From Chrysomallon squamiferum (Eukaryota > Mollusca > Gastropoda > Neomphalida > Peltospiridae): 64,000 nucleotides of DNA. Location of the stretch: contig CM022678.1 in NCBI GenBank assembly GCA_012295275.1, positions 12,547,329 through 12,611,328 of the forward strand, given 5' to 3'. The notes below the pieces were generated by a model. The model saw only the letters and a list, made by a program, of their open reading frames with translations. It was not told the DNA's origin and did not search any database. Positions within the stretch are counted from its first letter, which is position 1, and every line of letters starts with the position of its first letter. Made by a program: the position numbers and the translations under genes. This document shows, piece by piece, positions 10,140 through 45,981 of this stretch.

Positions 10140-13100
10140 TGATCGTCTGTTAAAAGTTCTCTGCAGATATACTGTTTTAATTGATCTTGTTTCTTTTGAA
10201 CACGTGTCATTAAATAAAGAAATAAAGAAAGAAATAATTAATTAAATAGATAATTTAATTCTATTCAGCAGTGCAAAATGAACAAACTACTAGAGAACTT
10301 ATCTGTTGATGGACAGACTTCATAACTGTGTGTTTAATAAATAAATAATCTCACTAGTGTATGACATTTCCTTAGTTTTGTATTAAAATAATTATCAATT
10401 TGGATATTTTTTGTTACATTTTTTACATACTAAATAATAATTAATATTTTCAGTTTCTCTTTTGAACCCAGTAATGCTGTTACTTTTCTAATTAATACAG
10501 TAATTATTATGAAGTGTACATTAATATAATGTTTTTCCCCCTTGTTCTTTTTTCATTTTTCTTTTACCCATTTCAAGTAAAGGTCAGTTGCAAAATTTTA
10601 CTTTTCTTCTTTTCTTTTTATTTTGTTATTTGGTACGACAGGGACTTTCATAATAGATTATCTACCTGACAGGCACTGACCAAAGGAAAACTTGATATAG
10701 ATTATTACTGAAGATTATTATTGAAGTAATGAAATAGTTATTTCAGCACTGAACTACTAAGAAATAATTTTAAGAAACATGTATTTAAGTAATTGCTACT
10801 TACTCTACTGCAGATTGTCTTTGAAAACTGGAAATAATGACTAGGATACTTTTAAGACAGGTAAAAATACTGTGTAATAACTATAGTGAATTTCAGAAAC
10901 TGACTTTAAAGTTACCTCTTTTAAACAATTCTCTAAAAACAGGATTCCAAGAAGTCACTTATAAATACAATTCAGAACGCAGACACAAATCTGCTGTTAA
11001 AGTATGAAGAATTTTTTTTAGCAACTCTCAAAGTTGCAAAATATGGAACATGGTACATTACTTATTTATATATTTTTATTTTTAATGTTCATACAGCTAT
11101 CATAGTAATTTAAAAAAAAAAAAAAAAAAAAATATGTTTAAAATTATTATTAGTATTAAAATGTCTTTTCTGAAGAAATTTTTTCAAATAAAACATAAAA
11201 ATAATTTAAAACATTTATTATACCTAGAAAGTTATTTGAAAATCAACTACATATAATAAGACACACACACACACACACATTAATTCTGATGTTTGATAAT
11301 TCTTGTTTTCAGTTCAGTTATCTGATGATAACAGATGTTGAGAACACATTCTTAAGTGATGTGGCTGTGATACATTAATAGTGACTGAACTGGAGTATTA
11401 TAAAGAAGCCATTTTCTAATTAATTTATTGATTTATAAAGAATAGTCTCTGTCTCTCTGTAAGTGAGTCTGAATGCATCTTTATAAATGTTTTTTTTTTC
11501 AACAGCTCCTTAATTGGATTATTTTTGTTATTAGAATGAATATGTAATAAAAAAAAAAAAACAATGATAATGATGATGATAATAAAATAATATTCATCAA
11601 AAACCTCATTAGCTTCATAAAGAACAAGGCTTATCCATTACAAAAGATGACTGAGTTGTGGAATGGTTAAACAGTTGATCCTTTGTTCATTTATATATCA
11701 TTCACTGACTGTAGAATAGTGTAAAAAATATTAATTGCTGAATATTAATAAAGTTTACTGGTGTTTGATGTGCTGCAGGCAGTGTTAGAATTTAGTGTCA
11801 AAATTCTTTTCAGGCAGTTTGGTGAAATGATCCTCTTCTATGATATATAAAAGTACTCAACATTACACCCTGTTGCACTTCTACTAGTTATTTCAACACT
11901 AGCTAATAATAAACAAATTAATTAAAAATAATAAATAAATAAATTAATTAAAAATATTAAATAAATAAATAAATAAAAAATATATATTTTATTACTATCT
12001 TTATTATTACTTTATTTACTTCTATATTTCAGACAAAATTTCACTTCCTGAACAATTCAAAACAAACTGGAATGGAAGCAAGTGATTTACTCATTGTGCA
12101 TTTTTTTTTATTATACTCACACAAGTTAATTCAAAATTAAAATAAAGTTTATAATGAAAAACAGTGATTAGAAGTGCATTTGACTTTGGGATGCAACAAT
12201 TTGAAAACGGGATATAATTATTTCTAAATAGGATGTAATAAAATGTGATAAAATGTTCCAGATTACTGGACATTATGGACATTATATAAATGTAAACTTA
12301 TTGTACCGCCTAAATACGTTCGTATTAATAAATTGTATAATTTAAAATACTTGGAATTTCTGCGTAGAAAGAATTATGATGATATTTATTATAAAAATAT
12401 TGAGATACTTTAGCAATGATCTTGTCTTTAAAGGAACCAGTTACATTTTATAAACTATTTTCTTTCTTCTGACCAATATTGAGGAATGTGTAAATTTATA
12501 TAACTATTAAAATAGTTGTGATAAAAGTCATAAAAGACTGAGTTAAAGTATTTTTATATTTTTTTATACGTTTGTGCCTCATTGATATATCTGTTTAGAA
12601 GTAAATGTAGTTAAATCATTAAATGAGAAATTTGTTAGTATTTTTCTTATTCAATTTTAGTGAACTTATTTTTAAAATATACTTTTTAAGCTCTAATCTG
12701 ACATCCTTTTATTTATGAAGATAATTTTTACTTGATTTAAAAAGATAGGTTTACATAGTTTGATAACTCAAAAATTATGTTGAGTATTAGCAATATCTGA
12801 GTTTTCTATTTAGTTTTTGTATTTTGTTTTCTATCATTCAGAAATCCCCAGAGAAAGAGAGAGAGAGTTAAACTTAGTTTCATGTACATCTCTATATGAC
12901 AAAAATGATAAGACGATTTATTTGATTTCAAAACTTTTATTATTACAGCTATTGTTTTTAGTATCCCTTTGAAACTATTCAAATTGTTATCAGTGTTATT
13001 AGTTTAAAACATTGTTTTAGTTCATTGTTATCTTAAAAATGACACACATCCGACTTCAGTTGACTTCAGTTAAAGAGCAACAATTCATAGTTTTTCATCA

Positions 13101-13860
13101 TTTGGTTTCACCCACATTCCTGCTTTCAGTGTGAAAGAATATTTTTCCCACAGTGGTAGAAATAACTGGTGAATATTTATCAGCATATATTTAACAACAT
13201 ACATTATTCAGGAATATTTGTTCCCCATCCACTCTGTGACTTTTTTCCAGGTATTGTTCTGTTTTCTGTTTGTGGTAATTTACTGTGTACATGTGTCTAC
13301 TCAAGCTGACAACATCACTGCAAATAAAGATTCACAAAAACATGTAAAACTGATACTCCTTTTTTCCTTTATTTTTTAAATGAAGGTGAATGTTTTCATC
13401 ACTAAATCCATTTGTCACTAGTAACTTACTATCTATAATCCTATATTTGGCCTACTGTATCCTTTCTTTAAAACATTACACTCTGCCTCTGTCTTTTAAA
13501 TAAAGCCCTACAACATCACAGCATCAGAAGTTGTTGTCAAAATGTCAGGACCTGAGTCACTTGTTTGACCCTGAAGTGTTAAAGTAAGACCATTGATGAA
13601 ACCCTTCATGTTGATATATACCAGTGATTATGATGATAAGGATTAACTAGTGAAGTTTGTAATGCATTAAGTATTCTCACCTTCTCAAACAACTGGATAA
13701 ACATGTCTTTTTACAGTTAAAACGAGCATACGATAACAGTACTAGCAGTGATAAACTAGTTGAAAAGTCTTAGCCAGTACAAAGCACCATTTTGAGTATT
13801 GGCTACAAAATTACTCAGTCTTTCACACTCTGCACATTTCAAAGCGAAACTGGTAATCTT
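10140..13860. other. AT-rich non-coding DNA downstream of the ShKT exons
   Basis: There are A/T homopolymers, ATAA and TAAAT simple repeats (11120-11990) and a short (CA)n at 11264. I found no exon with both splice borders. About 100 bases near 12745-12850 resemble 56650-56750 in the same orientation and 15690-15760 in the opposite one. Confidence 0.5.
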
Positions 13861-13868
13861 TAATTTCT

Positions 13869-14083
13869 TTGAAATCTTGCTATACATTTGACTCCCCTGA
13901 TGAAGCTCAAAAATGGATAACAAAAAAGACAAGTAATGATGACAGTACCCCACCAAGTAAGAAACAGAACTCTATGACACCATCACAAAAAGGACAAAAA
14001 CCCTCTTCTGATCAAGTCTCCAAAGCTGATGACTCTTCAGGAGAAAAGGAAGATAAATTTCAGCCCCCAAGAGCTCCAAAGTA
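13869..14083 (+). CDS. Possible internal exon or coding remnant of a hydrophilic protein
   Basis: One frame is open for about 70 codons with protein-like, low-complexity hydrophilic composition: QKWITKKTSNDD, then Ser/Pro/Lys/Gln-rich sequence, ending in DKFQPPRAPK. The frame ends at TAG, but the bases there (CCAAA|GTAGGT) make a donor-like site, so it could be an internal exon. No strong pyrimidine tract marks the acceptor; the AG at the GATGAAG near 13915 is the best candidate. It might belong to the upstream ShKT gene or be a fragment of another gene. No family recognised. Confidence 0.35.
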
Positions 14084-14089
14084 GGTACA

Positions 14090-15330
14090 AATTTGCAAGC
14101 TCCTTAGGCTTCAGCATGAAAGAAGCAAAATAATTTTTAAAAAAATGCAAAAATCTCATTGAAACCTGTCATTATATCTTTTAACCCACAGCAGCTGAAA
14201 CCCAGTATTTCTCTGTAACTGTAAAGTTCTGATATGCTTATTATGAGATCACAGCTAGACCACATTCATATATTGCATCAGTTGATGAATATATCATTAA
14301 TACATAAAAACAGATATATCAGGACAGCATATATTATCTGTGCAACCAGCAATCATTGAATAAAAGTTTGTCTCTTAATATATATAATCTCACCTGTACA
14401 CATACACATAATAAAAGCATATTATTCTACTGAATATGTATTTTCATTTATTTATTGTTTAACATTAGAAAAATTGGTAGTTTAAAGGAGGAAAGTTGTT
14501 CAAGCATGGATAATCTGCCCTCCCCTTCTGCAGCTTATGATTTAAGTTTTGTAATTCTTATTTCTAGTTAACAAAATTCTGAGGGTATTTAGTACACTGG
14601 TGTGAAACTATTGAGGAAAATGCTTTTTTTTTAAATGTGTTGTTGTGAAAGTGTGAAAATTTCATCTAATTCTATAACTTAAAGCTCTGGGAACTAGTAG
14701 TTCACCTGGGAGAATGAATATTCTTTTACAATTATTAATAAATATATAATGAATTAAGGTGGCTTATTATATTTGCAGTCAAGATCAAGACCATCTGATT
14801 ATCTGGAAATGACACATAATCATAAAAATTAAAAATTGGAAGTTATATATCTAGTGACTGAAGTTTAATGTGCACTTGTGACCATCTTGAAAATGTTGAA
14901 ATATGAAATAAAATTAAATGTAGTAATTTTTGGTACTGACATAAATTTATTACTGTTATAATTTTCCGATATCCTGTTACTGATTTATTTACAGTTCTAA
15001 TTAATTTCGGTAACTGCTTATGTCCGACACTATATAAAATGATTAAAATTTTAGGAATTACAAATAATTACGATTATACCTATTCTCTGTGACACACACA
15101 CACACACACTATAAAAAAAAAAAAAAAAAAAAAAGTAAACTACAGCTACATACAAGGAAGTTATTTAAATTAAGATTTATAAATTCTTGTAGTAATTATA
15201 AACGGAACGAAATTAACATACACCTGTTTTATTTATTTGCTCAGACTTCGTATAATATAATCGCGTTCTTTCCTTTTTCTTTTCTTTAATCAGTTGATTA
15301 AAGTTTTAATTGAAAAAAGTAGTATATAAA
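14090..15330. other. Non-coding DNA with short simple repeats
   Basis: AT-rich DNA with (CA)n plus poly-A at 15091-15134. No exon or RNA gene is supported. It ends where the inverted arm A begins. Confidence 0.5.
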
Positions 15331-15359
15331 AATTTATCTGTCCTAAAAATAGCAACAGG

Positions 15360-15377
15360 TTCGTTAAAATTAACGAA
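15360..15377. promoter_or_regulatory. Conserved 18 bp inverted repeat upstream of the arm-A gene
   Basis: TTCGTTAA and TTAACGAA face each other across two A residues. The same 18 bp survives unchanged in arm B at 57174-57191 (reverse strand), though the surrounding sequence has diverged. It could bind a dimeric regulator; none is identified. Confidence 0.4.
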
Positions 15378-15405
15378 CTGTCCCAAAATATACGTTGCGA
15401 AGCAT

Positions 15406-15421
15406 CTGATGACGTCATCAG
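15406..15421. promoter_or_regulatory. Perfect palindrome with full CRE core (TGACGTCA)
   Basis: CTGATGACGTCATCAG is a 16 bp perfect palindrome around TGACGTCA (15410-15417), the consensus site for CREB/ATF bZIP dimers. It lies about 70 bases upstream of a TATA-like TATAAAAA, a usual CRE-to-TATA distance. The matching arm-B site has decayed to a half site (TGACGTTA). Binding is inferred. Confidence 0.5.
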
Positions 15422-15482
15422 AATTAACTAATGTCATATCAACAGCGATATTGCTGCAAATTAGCGAGCGAATTTTTTATCT

Positions 15483-15490
15483 TATAAAAA
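15483..15490 (+). promoter_or_regulatory. Candidate TATA box of the arm-A gene
   Basis: TATAAAAA follows the CRE palindrome and precedes the first coding exon at 16132. This implies transcription starting near 15515 and a 5' untranslated exon spliced to the AG at 16130-16131. Arm B reads CTTAAAAAAGG here, a weaker match. Confidence 0.35.
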
Positions 15491-15965
15491 GGTTTGCTTT
15501 TCTTTATTTTACTTTATTCTTTTTCGCTATAAATGTAACAAAAAGTTAATAATTTGAAAGTGATAATTTATTTAATACGTTAATTTCAATTTGAATTATG
15601 AAGCTTACGTCTCGCAAATAATTACCTAGTAACTTTCGTCAACATTAACATCAATAAACAACTAATTAATTCTGGTCATGAATGACACAAAACAAAACGT
15701 GCAACTTTAATTAATGCTCTGATATTTTATGTAATTTACGATTTATCAAATTATGTAGACCCCTAACTTTTATTACACTAAATTAAACTTTGCAGTTTTA
15801 ACTGCACTAAAATAAAGAAAACAAATCGTAAAACAAACAAAATCGGTCAAAAATGTATTAATCATGAACAGATTATCTCTCTGAATAAAAGGGTTTAGAT
15901 TAGATTAGAATAAGTATCATTTAAAAAAAATGTTAAATGCAAAATAACTTTAGAATTGTGTCTAT

Positions 15966-16085
15966 AATAATAATAATAACAATTGTTGTTGTTGCCATTA
16001 TTATTATTATTATCACAATTATTATTATTATTATTATTATGATTGTGTTGTTGTTGCTGTTGTTGTTGTTGTTGTTGTTGTTGTT
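15966..16085. repeat. (ATT)n / (GTT)n trinucleotide tracts
   Basis: Mixed ATT and GTT runs precede exon 1 of the arm-A gene. The equivalent arm-B position also has trinucleotide and A runs (about 56340-56420). Confidence 0.85.
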
Positions 16086-16131
16086 AATTGTATTGTTACT
16101 AATCAAGTTTTGTTTTCAATTTCTGAAATAG

Positions 16132-16756
16132 ATGAACATTTTCTTCATATTAGTTTACTTCATTCTTCTGATGAAGATATGCTCTTTCAGACCAGTTAGA
16201 AAGGTATAATCAAGATGAAACAGGACAGCATGCACGTTCACACACATACACACACAGACATAAACATAGACCTAGAGAGACAGGCATATGCATACACAAA
16301 CACACATATATCTATATATCTACATAAACACACACACATCATATAAACACAGATACTTACACACAAACAAACATACATGTGAAAACACAGATACATACAT
16401 ATGCACACACAAACTTGATATCTGTCATAATGCACACACAGACACAAAACAATGCCTACACACTCATATTAAATGAAGATGATGATGGTGGTAAGTGTCA
16501 AAGTTTATTTATAGATAAATATGGAAGAAAAGCACTCTGAAGAGAGAAGAAATGTTGATTATATCAAGAAAGATAACTCTCTAAGTAGACAGTTCAGACC
16601 AGTCCTGGACTCAGATTCCAGTGTGCTTTTCAAAAGAGGTAAAATTTGTAATTAATAGTATCATATTCTTGTTCATGTCTTCATTAATCTATATGTTTTT
16701 GTTTTTTTAATTAATATATTGTTATTTTTTATTGCCTTATTTTGTCATTTTGTTAT

Positions 16757-16854
<98 letters not shown>

Positions 16855-18724
16855 ATTTCTGAGCCAACAGATGGTTGCATTACATGTAAAATTCGGACAA
16901 ATTAAACTTACGTTTTCACTAATTAGTTCAGTGGAGATATCAGTGAAACATAGGTTTTTATAAATGAAGAACAAAATTTCTGAAAAGTTGTGAGACTGAA
17001 ACACATTAAATATGGGTCTCATTATATAATAAACATTGTTATCTGCATAGGAAAAATAAAACTGTAACTTTGTCTACAGAAACAAGTTTACATTTTACAA
17101 GGAAAGGATAATAACATATTTACACTAAAAATACTAGATAAATTATAACATTTTACATAACATGAAAACAAGCAATTCCTTTCACTAGATTGTCTTTACT
17201 TCAGTTTATTTGTTACAGAAGCCAAGACAGCTAAACAGCCAGAAGATGATATCAAAGACAAAGGACATAGTAAACATCTTACTCTCAATCTGGACTTGGA
17301 TTTTAAGTTTAACAGTGCTATTCCCAGGGCTCCTATGGATTCTGGTCACAGCCGCAGTCAAAACACAGTCGGCTTAATGGACATTCTGAACCCTCTCAGA
17401 TATTTCAGTGTTGCCTTCAGCCCTGACACTGGCAATCCCACTGATATTCATAGTCCTGTATCAACTGACAGATTTAACACAACTAATGAATCTAACACAA
17501 CTGTTATCCAGATCTTTCTAGCTGGTGGGTCAGTAGCACCTACAGGACAAAAGGACAAAACCTTTCACCAAGAGAAAGTGGAGAATATTCAGACCCATCC
17601 AGTTGTGGTCATCAGTTCAAATCAACAGTTTCAAAATGATCTGGATAATAGTGGTAAAGAACTGTATGATAGTAAAAAGGCCTTGGTCGGTAGACAGAAG
17701 GACATGGAAGATAGACAGAATGAACAGGATGATAGTCAGAAGGAACAAATTAATAGTAAGAAAGAACAGGAGTATAATAAGAAGGAACTGGATGAAACAG
17801 AGAATGAACAGGATGATAATAAGAAGGAACTGGATGAAACAGAGAATGAACAGGATGAAAATAAGAAGGAACTGGATGAAACAGAGAATGAACAGGATGA
17901 AAATAAGAAGGAATTGGATGAAACAGAGAATGAACAGGATGATAGACAGAATGAACAGGATGATAATAAGAAGGAATTGGATGAAACAGAGAATGAACAG
18001 GATGATAGACAGAATGAACAGGATGATAATAAGAAGGAATTGGATGAAACAGAGAATGAACAGGATGATAATAAGAAGGAACTAGATGAAACAGAAAATG
18101 AACAGGATGATAATAAGAAGGAATTGGATGAAACAGAGAATGAACAGGATGATAGACAGAATGAACAGGATGATAATAAGAAGGAATTGGTTGAAACAGA
18201 GAATGAACAGGATGATAGACAGAATGAACAGGATGATAATAAGAAGGAATTGGATGAAACAGAGAATGAACAGGATGATAATAAAAAGAAATTGGATGAA
18301 ACAGAAAATGAACAGGATGATAATAAGAAGGAATTGTATGAAACAGAGAATGAACATGATGATAATAAGAAGGAACTGGATGAAACAGAGAATGAACAGG
18401 ATGATAGTGAGGAGGAGGAGCTTTATGAAATGGAGGAGGAACTGGAGGAGATGGTAACAAAGATTATAACTAGACGAGAGTATCGTCAAAACATTCGTGA
18501 AATACACGAAGTTGTCTTATCAATAAAGAAAGTGTCTGCTGAAAAAATTACTGCAAAGGAGATGCTGAACAAATTAAAAGGTGTGTAATCATTTCATATT
18601 TCATACATTTTCTACATATTTTGATGCAGAAACACACTTGTATTATTTAGCAATTTCAATTCATCATTATTTTTATTTGAAATAATGAAAGTTCAATTAT
18701 GTAAATCAATATTATTATTGTTGA

Positions 18725-18758
<34 letters not shown>

Positions 18759-19176
18759 CATCACAGGTATAAAGAAAAAGCTTGAAGATTGTTTCTTGCT
18801 TAGACCTGATGATGAAGCTGGGCTGAACACTTATACCCACCTCGTTGATGTGGCTCTACTGTATGGAAATGATGAACATGTTGGACCTGACCTCAGCCAG
18901 TCAGATGGTGCAGCTAAACCAAGTGTAAAGATAATTCCTCTCTCAGCTGATGGAACTGAAAAGAATGTTGCTACACAGAAAGATGAACGAGCTGTTCATG
19001 TTTTCCATCAGCACAACAGAGAAAGTTCTCAGTCAGATGAGGAATCTGATGCTGAATGGCAAATGAAAACCACAGAAATAATTAAAGATTGTGATGAATT
19101 CAGTGACAATCAAGAAATAAAAAATCTTGGATCAGGTATCAGCAAAACAGTAGCCAGGAACAAAAAGTTTGTGTGA
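16132..19176 (+). CDS. Predicted secreted acidic heptad-repeat protein, 655 residues (arm-A copy)
   Basis: Four exons join without a stop: 16132-16203, 16515-16638, 17219-18580 and 18767-19176, with donors AAG|GTATAA, G|GTAAAA and G|GTGTGT and matching acceptors. Exon 1 encodes a hydrophobic N-terminus (MNIFFILVYFILLMK) like a signal peptide. Exon 2 is charged, with a Lys-Arg pair near its end. Exon 3 encodes a Ser/Thr/Asn-rich region, then about 30 seven-residue repeats (DDNKKEL, DETENEQ, DDRQNEQ and relatives), mostly as 14-residue pairs, then an acidic, basic-tailed segment. Exon 4 encodes 135 residues, acidic and Ser-rich. Heptads lack hydrophobic a/d positions, so a classical coiled coil is not expected; a charged single helix or disordered ion-binding region is possible. 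I recognise no family. The frame is open across 656 codons while arm B is broken, which suggests this copy is kept. Confidence 0.65.
16222..16480. repeat. (CA)n-rich tract in intron 1 of the arm-A gene
   Basis: Irregular ACACAT/ACATA repeats fill most of the intron. Arm B has the same kind of tract at the same place (56080-56210), so it predates the duplication. Confidence 0.8.
16761..16854. repeat. Compound (CT)n(CA)n microsatellite in intron 2
   Basis: About 39 CT units followed by about 7 CA units. At the matching place arm B keeps only a short, interrupted CT tract, so the expansion is specific to arm A. Both strands give spurious repeat-encoded open frames. Confidence 0.9.
17655..18410 (+). 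repeat. 21/42 bp coding tandem repeat
   Basis: A 21 bp ancestral unit encodes heptads. In the array proper (17767-18403) thirteen 42 bp units encode DDNKKEL-DETENEQ variants, with four extra 21 bp units (DDRQNEQ) inserted before units 5, 6, 9 and 10. More diverged heptads (DNSGKEL, YDSKKAL, VGRQKDM, EDRQNEQ, DDSQKEQ, INSKKEQ) lead into the array. Because the unit is a multiple of three without stops, other frames on both strands are also open; they are not genes. Confidence 0.9.
18685..19176 (+). other. Alternative open frame through the (TTA)n of intron 3 into exon 4
   Basis: An ATG inside intron 3 opens a 163-codon frame: MKVQLCKSI, then a poly-leucine stretch encoded by (TTA)n, then exon 4 in its normal frame. 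The product would have a signal-peptide-like N-terminus. Arm B has the same open frame (54183-53671), with a longer leucine run. A (TTA)n tract next to an acceptor stays open by itself, so this may be chance. Confidence 0.25.
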
Positions 19177-19189
19177 TACCTACATTTTT

Positions 19190-19225
19190 TCTCACACTAA
19201 CAGCTTTAAGATACAGATTTATAGG

Positions 19226-19266
<41 letters not shown>

Positions 19267-20310
19267 GTAAATTAAAATATTTTTTCTCCAGAATTTCTTT
19301 TTTTTTAAATATTCTGATTTAATGAAAACGTAAATTTTTAAAGATTAAAATTTAATTTATACAGATTTTAAAAATGACAGCTGATGGTAAATTCTACACA
19401 CAAGTAATTACAAAATCACAAAAACTCATTAATACAAAAACCTTATCAAACCAGTCAAATAAAAACTTGTTAGAAACAAAATAAACTGGTTTCATTATGC
19501 ACAAACAAGCAACATTAATCCATAACTTGAAGCTTTGTTAATATTGACACTAAAAGAGTTTATGGCAACTTTAAAAACCTGTTGCTAGATTTTGTTTCTG
19601 CGTCCCCTGATTAGTGCAAGAAGAGTGAAAATAAGTGACTGAATGATAATAGGTTTATTAATGAAAACAATTGTTTTTTGTTTTTTTACAATGCATATAC
19701 AAAGAGTAGTGGTAAGTTTTCTCTAAATACACAGCTGTCACAGTTTCTGATGTCAGATGACAAAGCATGATGTAGTTTCCTATGTTAATACCAGCACATC
19801 TAGAAAAAAAAATTCTCCCAGTTAGCTCAAATAGGCATATCTGTTGTCTCATGATTAGGCTATTTGTTATTTCCAAGTGTCTAAATATAAAGAGAGAGGA
19901 GAGAGAGTGATAGAACATGAGAAACAGTAAGAGAAAATAAACCTATCAGGTGCACTGAGAAGATTTCAGTATTTCTCTGCTGTGGCCTGTGCATAATCCA
20001 AGCTATATAAAACTACACATTACTCATTCATTATGCAGTCATACATACATGTATATAACATAAAAAGTCACACAAAGCACACACACATTATATAGATTTA
20101 ATGTTTTCTGCATATAACAACATGTCAGGCCGTCTCCTTATAGATCTAAAGGTTAATCTTTGGGCTGCTTCATTCCACAATCTATCAAGACAAAGTATTA
20201 ATTATCACTGCTTTACCAAATTTAAAAATAATATTTAAACCATCTCTTAGTGGCTGCAGTGAGGAGAATGTAAACATATTATGATTAATGATTGTATGAA
20301 TATGAAGATA

Positions 20311-20350
<40 letters not shown>

Positions 20351-21000
20351 AACTATTGTTAACAGCTGGAGCTCATAAAATTCAAAGAATGGGTTCACAT
20401 TAATAATGTGAACAGATATATATGTATGCTGACAAAACACCCACATACACACTTATAGTATAGTAGAAAATTTATTATTTTGAAAACGTATTATCAGTAT
20501 AGTTTGCTGCACAATCACAAGGTGTAATATTAAAAGGCACATAGACCCTTTCATGAAAAATGACATAGACACAATGAAGAAAAAATGTGATCAAGAAATG
20601 CGACTGCCACATGTATATCATTAGCGACATTATAGCTATGGTGACGGTAATGATGATTTTAATTTTTGTTACACCTGAACTATATGCAAAAAAACGTGGA
20701 CATAAGGTATCATTAACTTCATTTAACATAGATATTTCTTAATTCCTGTTATTAAAATTATTATTATTATTATTATTATTATTCCCCCCCCCCGTTTACT
20801 TTGGTGTTCGGAAATGCTATTCATAGAAAGTGTATGCAAGCCAAGTCATTTAAGAAGATTTATTAATTAAATAATATATTTATTATTTTTCATTAATATT
20901 GTTTGCGACAAAATGTACTTCTGATCAGATGAAACATTTTTTTGTATGTGTGAATTCAGCCGTTGACCTACATATTCAAAGTGACAATAGCAATTCCAAA
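19190..21000. other. Intergenic DNA between the arm-A gene and PTDSS1
   Basis: AT-rich with (GT)n at 19228-19261 and 20311-20349 and (ATT)n plus a C9 run near 20760-20795. An AATAAA at 19458-19463 could be the poly-A signal of the arm-A gene. No exon seen. Confidence 0.5.
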
Positions 21001-21089
21001 GCAAAGGGCGTGTTTGGTAGTTGCTTTTTATGACACAGATATTAAATATATTATCTGTTTTTATTATTCTTAACAGTTTCACTTCTGCA

Positions 21090-21300
21090 AAAACTAACAG
21101 AATAAGTGAAGTTCGAACAGGGCGTTCATTGAATGCCCGTTGTGATGATACAGTTATTTTTATTCGAATCGTGTCTAATGTTGTGTTTTTTTGTTTGGTA
21201 TTGTTTGGAATTGTACGGTAATCAGGTCCGTTGCTAACTTAGAGTTATCTCTCCTGAATACATCTCCTGTATTCTGACTGAAAAAGTACCAAATGGGAAA
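21090..21300 (+). promoter_or_regulatory. Probable PTDSS1 promoter and 5' untranslated region
   Basis: CpG dinucleotides are more frequent over 21100-21430 than in the surrounding AT-rich DNA, as at an unmethylated promoter. An in-frame TAA at 21235-21237 closes the reading frame upstream of the ATG, and the start context (GGGAAA ATG G) is good. No TATA box is obvious. Confidence 0.4.

Positions 21301-45981
<24,681 letters not shown>

Larger units (their letters stand above)
15335..19190 (+). repeat. Inverted duplication, arm A
   Basis: From about 15335 to 19190 this segment matches the reverse complement of about 57215-53655 along its length: promoter region, all four exons, introns and splice sites. 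Similarity starts at TCCTAAAAATAGCAACAG and ends just after the stop codon (GTGTGATACCT). Exons 1, 2 and 4 match closely. Arms differ by microsatellite length, heptad-repeat number and scattered indels. Confidence 0.9.

Noticed and set aside
16288-16476. Open frames on both strands over the (CA)n intron tract
   Set aside because: Composition is only repeat-derived His/Thr or Cys/Val; no exon borders.
17750-18460. 236-codon minus-strand open frame (HPVHS/YYHP repeats) and other long open frames over the heptad array
   Set aside because: A 21/42 bp stop-free repeat keeps several frames open on both strands. Only the plus frame joins upstream and downstream exons through splice sites.
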